Shown here one piece after another: positions 58,826 to 64,000 of a DNA stretch of 64,000 bases. The stretch comes from Paracidovorax wautersii (GTDB lineage: Bacteria > Pseudomonadota > Gammaproteobacteria > Burkholderiales > Burkholderiaceae_C). Each line of letters begins with the position of its first letter. The stretch's first letter is position 1. The translations under genes were made by a program, and so were the position numbers. The stretch covers positions 1-64,000 of the forward strand of contig NZ_FONX01000020.1 of the NCBI RefSeq assembly GCF_900113035.1, written 5' to 3'. Under the pieces are notes generated by a model. The model was not told the origin of the DNA. It saw only the letters and a program-made list of their open reading frames with translations, and ran no database searches.

Positions 58826-59368
58826 TCACCAGAACCACCGCCAGATGGCGATGACCATCAGCGCGCAGAAGGCCGCCACCAGATCGTCGAACAGGATGCC
58901 GAAGCCGCCGCGCCAGCCGAAGCCCTTGAAGCAGCTGTCGGCCCAGCGCACCGGGCCGGGCTTGGCGGCGTCGAAATAGCGGAACAGCGCGAACGCCGCG
59001 AGCTGCCCCCAGAAGCCCATGGGCATGGCCAGCCAGAGCACGATCCAGATGGCGACGATCTCGTCCCAGACGATGCAGCCCGGGTCCGACACCCCCAGGT
59101 GCCGCGCCGCCACCGTGCAGGCCCACCAGCCCACCACCAGCGATACGGCGATCACCAGGCCGATGGCCGCCGGCTGCAGCCAGGCCTGCAGCGCCAGATA
59201 GGCCAGCCAGCCCCAGGCCGTGCCCACGGTGCCGGGCGCCACGCGCGCCAGGCCGCTGCCGCAGCCCAGGGCGATGAAGTGCGCGGGGTGCATGAACAGG
59301 AAGCGCCGCAGCGCCTGGGGCGAGGCGGCGGCGGACGAAGGGGCGGCGGGCGGGAGCGGTGGCGTCAT
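58826..59368 (-). CDS. pgpA: Phosphatidylglycerophosphatase A
   Basis: PgpA removes the phosphate from phosphatidylglycerophosphate at the inner membrane to give phosphatidylglycerol. The 180-residue protein has [20 protein letters not shown] (about 34-53), [20 protein letters not shown] (acidic active site) and the C-terminal block [20 protein letters not shown], with four membrane helices. It begins with a 20-residue Pro/Ala-rich leader. It is followed by the CinA-type gene. Confidence 0.93.
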   Translation of the reverse strand: MTPPLPPAAPSSAAASPQALRRFLFMHPAHFIALGCGSGLARVAPGTVGTAWGWLAYLALQAWLQPAAIGLVIAVSLVVGWWACTVAARHLGVSDPGCIVWDEIVAIWIVLWLAMPMGFWGQLAAFALFRYFDAAKPGPVRWADSCFKGFGWRGGFGILFDDLVAAFCALMVIAIWRWFW

Positions 59369-59483
59369 GGAGCGTTCGATGGCCGGCAGGCCCCGGGCGC
59401 CGAAGGCGAGAGACCGGGGCAGGAACAGGGCGGTGGCTGCGGCGCGGCAATGCTAGCAGCGGCGGACGGCACAATCGCCGCCC

Positions 59484-61592
59484 ATGCCCCCTGCCGCCAC
59501 CCTCCTGCCGCTCCTGCGCCGCCCGGCGCCGCTCCACGGGCCGTGGCGCTGGCTGCTGCATTGGGGCGTGCTCGCCTGCCTGGCCGCCCTGCTGGCCGGC
59601 TGCGCGGGCGTGCAGGTGAACTCCATCTCCACGGCCGACTACCTGCGCCAGCGCCGCAGCGACGTGCTGACCACCGGCTCGCTCAGCCCCGCCGCCACCG
59701 AGGTGCTGCGCGTGCTGGGCCTGGACGAAAAGCAGTGCGAGCGCGACGCCCCGGCCTGCCGGCAGGCCTTGCGCGAATCCACCGGCCTGACCGAAGAGCA
59801 GCGGCTGGCCACGCTGTCGGAGGTCTGGCTGGCCGCCGCCCAGGCCGGCGCGCGCGCCCCGGCGGCCGATGCGCCCACGGTGGACGCACAGGTCGGCCTG
59901 TGGCTGGAGGCCGCCCGCTACGCCTATGCCTACCTGTTCTTCACCGCCCGTTCGCCCGGCGAGCGCGCCTTCGAGGACCGGCAGGCCCAGGTGCGCGACT
60001 ACTACAACTTCTCGGCGCAGCAGGCGCTCTCGGCGCTCTTCAAGGCCCACGCCTCGGCCGACAACCCCGACCGCGCCCGCGAAGAGGCCGCGCAGGCCGC
60101 CACCGTGGGCCCCTGGCAGCTGGACTTCTCCTCGCTGCACAGCGCCGGGCTGGAGCCCGCCCGGGTGCGCGAGATCATCCCCGCCGCGTCGCTGCGCTTC
60201 TCGGGCCTGCGCAACGTCTATCGGCGCGACGGCTTCGGGGCCGAACTGGTGCTGGGGCTCAAGCCGCAGGCGCAGCCGCCCCAGTCCGAGCCGCAGCCCT
60301 TCAGGACCATGCCCTACCCGCCGGTCACCGCGCTGCTCATCTTCGAGGGCCACACCCTGCGCGAGGTGCTGGCCACGCACCGCATCCGCGTGCTGCTGCG
60401 CGACCCGTACCGCGCCACGTCCGAGCACATCGCCCGGCACACCGTGCCGCTGGCCGCCAACTTCAGCGCCGGCTACGGGCTCTGGCTGGCGCGCTCGGGC
60501 TTCGCCACGCAGGCGCTGGACACGCTGCTGGGCCTGAACGGCGGCCTGGACCGCCCGCGCATCCACCTGATGCAGCCCTACGACCCCGACCGGCGCATCG
60601 TCATCATGCTGCACGGCCTGGCCAGCAGCCCCGAGGCCTGGATCAACGTGGCCAACGAGGTGCTGGGCGACGAGGCGCTGCGCCGCAACTACCAGATCTG
60701 GCAGGTGTACTACCCCACCAACGCGCCGCTGGCCGTGAACCGCGACACCATCGCCACGGCCATCGAGACCACGCTGCACCACTTCGACCCGGCCGGCACG
60801 GCGCGCGCGTCGCAGCACGTCACGCTGATCGGGCACAGCATGGGCGGCGTGCTGGCGCGGCTGCTGGTGTCATCGACCGGCGACCGGCTCTGGCAGGCGC
60901 TGCAGGCCCGCTACGAGGTGCCCGACGAGACAACGCCCGACGACGCGCCGAACGAGTCCGCGGACGCCCCCGGCGCGGCCCACGGAGACCCAGCGGCCCA
61001 CCCGGACGACACCCGCAAGACGCTGGACCGCTACCTGCGCTTCTCGCCGCTGCCGCAGGTGAGCGACGCCATCTTCATCGCCGCGCCCCACCGGGGCACG
61101 CCCTTCGCCAACCACCGGCTGGCGCGCTGGGCCGCCAACCTCATCACCCTGCCGCTCGGCATGGTGCGGCAGCTGGGCGACGCCACGCGCGTGATGGGCC
61201 GGCTGCGGCCGCGCGCCGTGTCGGAAGAGACGGGCGCGCTCGGCCCCATCGGCATTCCCAACAGCATCGACAACCTGAGCGACCGCGACGAATACATCCG
61301 CTGGACGGAGGACCTGCCCATCAGCCCCGGCGTGCGCTACCACTCCATCATCGGCGACGACACGCCGGACCTGCCGCTCGCGCAGTCCTCCGACGGCATC
61401 GTGCCCTACGCCAGCGCGCACCTGCCGGGCGCCGCGTCGGAGCTGGTGCTGCCCTCGTCCCACAGCGTGCAGGAGCATCCGCGCGCGATCCTGGAGATCC
61501 GCCGCATCCTGAACGAAGAGCTGCAGGAAGGCCCAGGCGCCGCGCCCACGGCGCCGTCAGCGCCCGCCGCGCCGGCCCCGCAGCCCCGCTGA
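59484..61592 (+). CDS. Alpha/beta-hydrolase lipoprotein
   Basis: The 702-residue product has a lipoprotein signal with lipobox LLAGC ([14 protein letters not shown], cysteine at about 37). The N-terminal 330 residues are unassigned and helical. The hydrolase fold starts at about 365 ([20 protein letters not shown]) and has the nucleophile elbow [15 protein letters not shown] (Ser about 454); an acidic, low-complexity insert ([20 protein letters not shown]) interrupts it, and the likely His is near HSVQEHP at the end. It is probably an outer-membrane-anchored lipase or esterase. The substrate is unknown. Confidence 0.8.
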   Translation: MPPAATLLPLLRRPAPLHGPWRWLLHWGVLACLAALLAGCAGVQVNSISTADYLRQRRSDVLTTGSLSPAATEVLRVLGLDEKQCERDAPACRQALRESTGLTEEQRLATLSEVWLAAAQAGARAPAADAPTVDAQVGLWLEAARYAYAYLFFTARSPGERAFEDRQAQVRDYYNFSAQQALSALFKAHASADNPDRAREEAAQAATVGPWQLDFSSLHSAGLEPARVREIIPAASLRFSGLRNVYRRDGFGAELVLGLKPQAQPPQSEPQPFRTMPYPPVTALLIFEGHTLREVLATHRIRVLLRDPYRATSEHIARHTVPLAANFSAGYGLWLARSGFATQALDTLLGLNGGLDRPRIHLMQPYDPDRRIVIMLHGLASSPEAWINVANEVLGDEALRRNYQIWQVYYPTNAPLAVNRDTIATAIETTLHHFDPAGTARASQHVTLIGHSMGGVLARLLVSSTGDRLWQALQARYEVPDETTPDDAPNESADAPGAAHGDPAAHPDDTRKTLDRYLRFSPLPQVSDAIFIAAPHRGTPFANHRLARWAANLITLPLGMVRQLGDATRVMGRLRPRAVSEETGALGPIGIPNSIDNLSDRDEYIRWTEDLPISPGVRYHSIIGDDTPDLPLAQSSDGIVPYASAHLPGAASELVLPSSHSVQEHPRAILEIRRILNEELQEGPGAAPTAPSAPAAPAPQPR

Positions 61593-61604
61593 CGCCGGGC
61601 CTCT

Positions 61605-62408
61605 TCAGCTGCCCGTGGAAGCGTGCCGGCGCAGCCCCGCACGCCAGGCCACGAAGGTCAGCGCCAGGAAGGCGAAGCCCGCCAGCGGCGACAGCCAGCC
61701 GACCCAGGCCGGCGCGCCCAGCGGGTCGGCCCGCCCGAGGATGGCGAGCGCCGGGTAGTAGCTGACGGCCGCCAGCGGCACGGCGAAGGTCAGCAGCCGG
61801 CGGAACCAGCGCGCATAGATCGCCAGCGGGTACTGGCCCGCCTCCACGCCGCCGTAAGTGAAGACGTTGGCGATCTCCAGGCTCTCCACCGTCCAGAACG
61901 CCAGCGCGCCCTGCAGCACCAGGATGCCCAGGAACAGCGCCACGCCGCCGGCCAGCGCGAAGAGAGCCAGCGCGATCTGCGCGGGCGTCCAGGCGATGCC
62001 GGCCTGCGCGGTGGCGAAGGCGATCACCAGCGCCGCCTGCAGCAGCCGGCCCAGGCGGCTGAAGCGCACATCCAGCCCGATGAGCTGCAGCGCCAGCGGG
62101 CGCGGGCGCAGCAGCAGCCGGTCGAAGGCGCCGGTGCGCAGCAGCTCGGTGCCCAGCACGTCGAAGCCCCGGCCCAGGCCGTCGGCGATGCCGAACATGG
62201 CGTTCACCAGCCCGTAGAACAGCGCGACTTCGCCCAGGCTCCAGCCCTGCACGGCGCCGAAGCGGTCGAACAGCGCCCACACGGCGATCACCTCGATGCC
62301 GGTGACGAGGAACTGCCCCAGGGTCAGCAGCAGGGCCGAGCCCGGATAGCGCATCTGCCCCGAGAGCGACGCGCCGGCGAAACGCAGAAAGAGCGCGAAG
62401 GAGCCCAT
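61605..62408 (-). CDS. ABC-2 family transporter permease (second subunit)
   Basis: The 267-residue, six-helix protein belongs to the ABC2_membrane_6-type permeases (DUF990-like): ALFYGLVNAMFGIADGLGRG, FDVLGTELLRTGAFDRLLLR, PRPLALQLIGLDVRFSRLGR and the C-terminal helix PLAGFAFLALTFVAWRAGLR. It is the third gene of the cluster, three bases after the first permease stop. With that permease and the ATPase it forms an exporter whose substrate is unknown. Confidence 0.85.
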   Translation of the reverse strand: MGSFALFLRFAGASLSGQMRYPGSALLLTLGQFLVTGIEVIAVWALFDRFGAVQGWSLGEVALFYGLVNAMFGIADGLGRGFDVLGTELLRTGAFDRLLLRPRPLALQLIGLDVRFSRLGRLLQAALVIAFATAQAGIAWTPAQIALALFALAGGVALFLGILVLQGALAFWTVESLEIANVFTYGGVEAGQYPLAIYARWFRRLLTFAVPLAAVSYYPALAILGRADPLGAPAWVGWLSPLAGFAFLALTFVAWRAGLRRHASTGS

Positions 62409-62411
62409 GAT

Positions 62412-63272
62412 TCAGCCTCCCTGGATGTCGAGCCGCGCCAGCGTGCGCGCCAGCGTCAGGCGGCCCAGCGCCACCAGCGCGCCCACCCAGAAGGCCTGCA
62501 GCGCCAGGCCGGCCGCCGCGTCCCAGCCCGCCAGCCGGCCGAAATAGAGGCGCACCGGAATGTCCATCAGCCCGGCCAGCGGCTGCGCCAGCAGCACGGC
62601 CTGCCAGCCGTCGGGCATGAGCGCGAGCGGCAGCAGGTTGCCCGAGAGCACCACCACGACCGGCACGGCGAAGGCGTTGATGCCGCGCGCATCCAGCGCC
62701 GCCGTGGCGGCCACGTTGAGCAGCATCACCAGCGCGGTGGACAGCAGCAGCGCCAGCCCCAGCGAGACGGCGAAGAGCGCCCCCGCCAGCGGCCCGGCCG
62801 GCGGCTGCCAGCCCCAGCCGCCATGGCCGGCCAGCGGCAGCAGCAGGGCCGCGAAGCACAGCATCAGCCCCAGGCGCGGCAGCATGCGGGCGGCGATCCA
62901 GCCGGCCGTGCGCGCGAACCAGAAGCCGTAGGCATCCACCGGCCGCAGCCGGTCGTAGGCGACCGAGCCGGTGCGCACGGCCTGCGCCACCTCCGGGTCG
63001 CCCGCCCAGGGCAGCAGCGCCAGCAGGCCCTGCGCGATCCAGGTGTAGGTGATGGCCTGGGCCAGCGGCATGGCGGCCGCGCCGCCTGCGCTGCCCGAGG
63101 CGCCGGCATAGAACGCGGCCAGCACCATGACCTTGATGCCGCCCCACCAGCACTGCGTGGCGAAGCCCGCCAGCGCCGCCGTGCGGTACTGCAGCATCAG
63201 CAGGAAGCGCGAGCTGAACGCCGCCGCGTAGGGCCGCCAGCGGGCGGGCCGGGCGCTGTGGCCGGCGCTCAT
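62412..63272 (-). CDS. ABC-2 family transporter permease (first subunit)
   Basis: The 286-residue protein has the same permease type: PYAAAFSSRFLLMLQYRTAA near the N-terminus, then GGIKVMVLAAFYAG, TYTWIAQGLLALLPW, DPEVAQAVRTGSVAYDRLRP (a conserved extramembrane loop) and six helices. ATG 63272 overlaps the ATPase stop by four bases (ATGA), so the three genes are translated as a unit. The two permeases form a heterodimer by analogy with the family. Confidence 0.87.
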   Translation of the reverse strand: MSAGHSARPARWRPYAAAFSSRFLLMLQYRTAALAGFATQCWWGGIKVMVLAAFYAGASGSAGGAAAMPLAQAITYTWIAQGLLALLPWAGDPEVAQAVRTGSVAYDRLRPVDAYGFWFARTAGWIAARMLPRLGLMLCFAALLLPLAGHGGWGWQPPAGPLAGALFAVSLGLALLLSTALVMLLNVAATAALDARGINAFAVPVVVVLSGNLLPLALMPDGWQAVLLAQPLAGLMDIPVRLYFGRLAGWDAAAGLALQAFWVGALVALGRLTLARTLARLDIQGG

Positions 63273-64000
63273 TCGTTGGCCCCGTGCAGGGCGTAGAAGC
63301 GGGTGATGACCTCTTCGATGGGCATCGCCTCCAGGCGGATGTCTTCCACCGCATGGGCCGCCGCCACCTGGGCGATGAGCGCGGGCGCGGGCATCACGGC
63401 CGGGTCGAAGGCCAGCACCAGGCGCTGGCCGTCGCGCTCCTGCACCGTCACGCCGGGCAGGGCCAGGCACTGCGGCACGGGGCCGGCGAAGTCCACCACC
63501 AGGCGGCGCTCGGCCAGCACCTGGGCGCGCAGCGCGTCGAGCGGCGCATCGGCCAGCACGCGGCCATGGCCGATGACGATGACGCGGCCGGCCAGCGCCT
63601 CGATGTCGTGCATGTCGTGCGTGGTCAGCAGCACGGTGGTGCCGCGCTCGCGGTTGGCGCGCAGCACGAAGTCGCGCACCGCGAGCTTGGAGGGCGCGTC
63701 CAGCCCGATGGTGGGCTCGTCCAAAAAGAGGATGGACGGCTCGTGCAGCAGCGCCGCCGCGATCTCCGCGCGCATGCGCTGGCCCAGCGACAGCTGGCGC
63801 ACGGGCTGGGCCAGCACGCCTTCGAGCCGCAGCAGCGCCACCAGCTCGTCGCGCGTGGCCTTGAAGCGCACGGGATCGACACGGTAGATGTCGCGCAGCA
63901 GCGCGAAGCCGTCTTCGACGGGCAGGTCCCACCAGAGCTGGCTGCGCTGGCCGAAGACCACGCCGATGCCGGCCACGTGCCGCTCGCGGTCGGCGAACGG
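63269..64000 (-). CDS. ABC-2 type transporter ATP-binding protein, C-terminal part
   Basis: The frame is open to the right edge, so the N-terminus (with Walker A) is missing. The visible 243 codons contain GIGVVFGQRSQLWWDLPVED, the Q-loop region typical of NatA/CcmA-like ATPases that pair with ABC2_membrane_6 permeases, the signature LSLGQRMRAEIAAALLHEPS, Walker B ILFLDEPTIGLD and the switch His in LLTTHDMHDIEALAGR. The signature reads LSLGQ. It energises the two permeases downstream; the substrate is unknown. Partial at its 5' end. Confidence 0.9.
   Translation of the reverse strand, partial: PFADRERHVAGIGVVFGQRSQLWWDLPVEDGFALLRDIYRVDPVRFKATRDELVALLRLEGVLAQPVRQLSLGQRMRAEIAAALLHEPSILFLDEPTIGLDAPSKLAVRDFVLRANRERGTTVLLTTHDMHDIEALAGRVIVIGHGRVLADAPLDALRAQVLAERRLVVDFAGPVPQCLALPGVTVQERDGQRLVLAFDPAVMPAPALIAQVAAAHAVEDIRLEAMPIEEVITRFYALHGANE

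Noticed and set aside
58290-60836. An 848-codon minus-strand frame that contains the CinA-type gene at its end
   Set aside because: Only the last 178 codons are meaningful; the rest is antisense to pgpA-overlapping and hydrolase sequence.

Overview
The window is one contiguous piece of a high-GC betaproteobacterial chromosome, most likely from the Comamonadaceae (Acidovorax or a close relative). The call rests on gene content read from the translations and on recalled family knowledge, not on a search: a Bug/TctC-type binding protein, a class II ribonucleotide reductase, a pilT/pilU pair, a spc-alpha ribosomal block in Burkholderiales order, and a short ATAGC-bearing intergenic repeat that I recall from Comamonadaceae genomes.

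Layout. 1-260: 5' end of an IS1182-like transposase gene running off the left edge. 0.5-7.4 kb: DJ-1/PfpI protein, Bug binding protein, a TraB/GumN and FAH-family pair divergent from an IclR regulator, a DUF3108 protein and a DUF3567 protein. 7.4-20 kb: nitroreductase coupled to nrdJ, a second nitroreductase, a PAS-GGDEF-EAL protein, purU, a LysR regulator, an orphan UvrD-like helicase and a solitary glcD-type FAD oxidase. 20-25.5 kb: a poorly characterised membrane cluster with two DUF445 paralogues, a DUF697-like protein, a GYF_2-domain membrane protein, a coiled-coil lipoprotein and an XRE-like regulator. 25.5-37.2 kb: housekeeping genes (class V aminotransferase, threonine aldolase, YggS, pilT, a cyclic-nucleotide-domain protein, pilU, a 3-HIBADH-type dehydrogenase, dolP, diaA, yraN, rsmI, an Hsp70-family protein). 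37.4-46.6 kb: initiator tRNA-Met and, all on the minus strand, rplN-rplX-rplE-rpsN-rpsH-rplF-rplR-rpsE-rpmD-rplO-secY-rpmJ-rpsM-rpsK-rpsD-rpoA-rplQ, with a recognisable promoter before rplN and a strong terminator after the tRNA. 46.6-57.3 kb: a complete glycerol catabolic locus (glpD, the glycerol ABC transporter glpS-T-P-Q-U-V, glpR, glpK). 57.4-64 kb: proC, cinA/pncC-type amidase, pgpA, a large alpha/beta-hydrolase lipoprotein and a three-gene ABC-2 exporter cut by the right edge.

How parts work together. The glp locus is a full pathway: binding protein GlpV, permeases GlpP/GlpQ and ATPases GlpS/GlpT import glycerol, GlpK phosphorylates it and GlpD oxidises glycerol-3-phosphate to DHAP. 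No glpF is present in the locus. A shared palindrome (core GGGTAAACC) lies upstream of both glpD and the transporter operon and is the best candidate operator for the DeoR-family regulator encoded between them. The two ATPases look asymmetric, with only one intact ATP site predicted. At least seven copies of one small hairpin repeat sit in intergenic gaps, mostly at gene 3' ends, and a second repeat of about 90 bp occurs twice, both times inside the glp locus.
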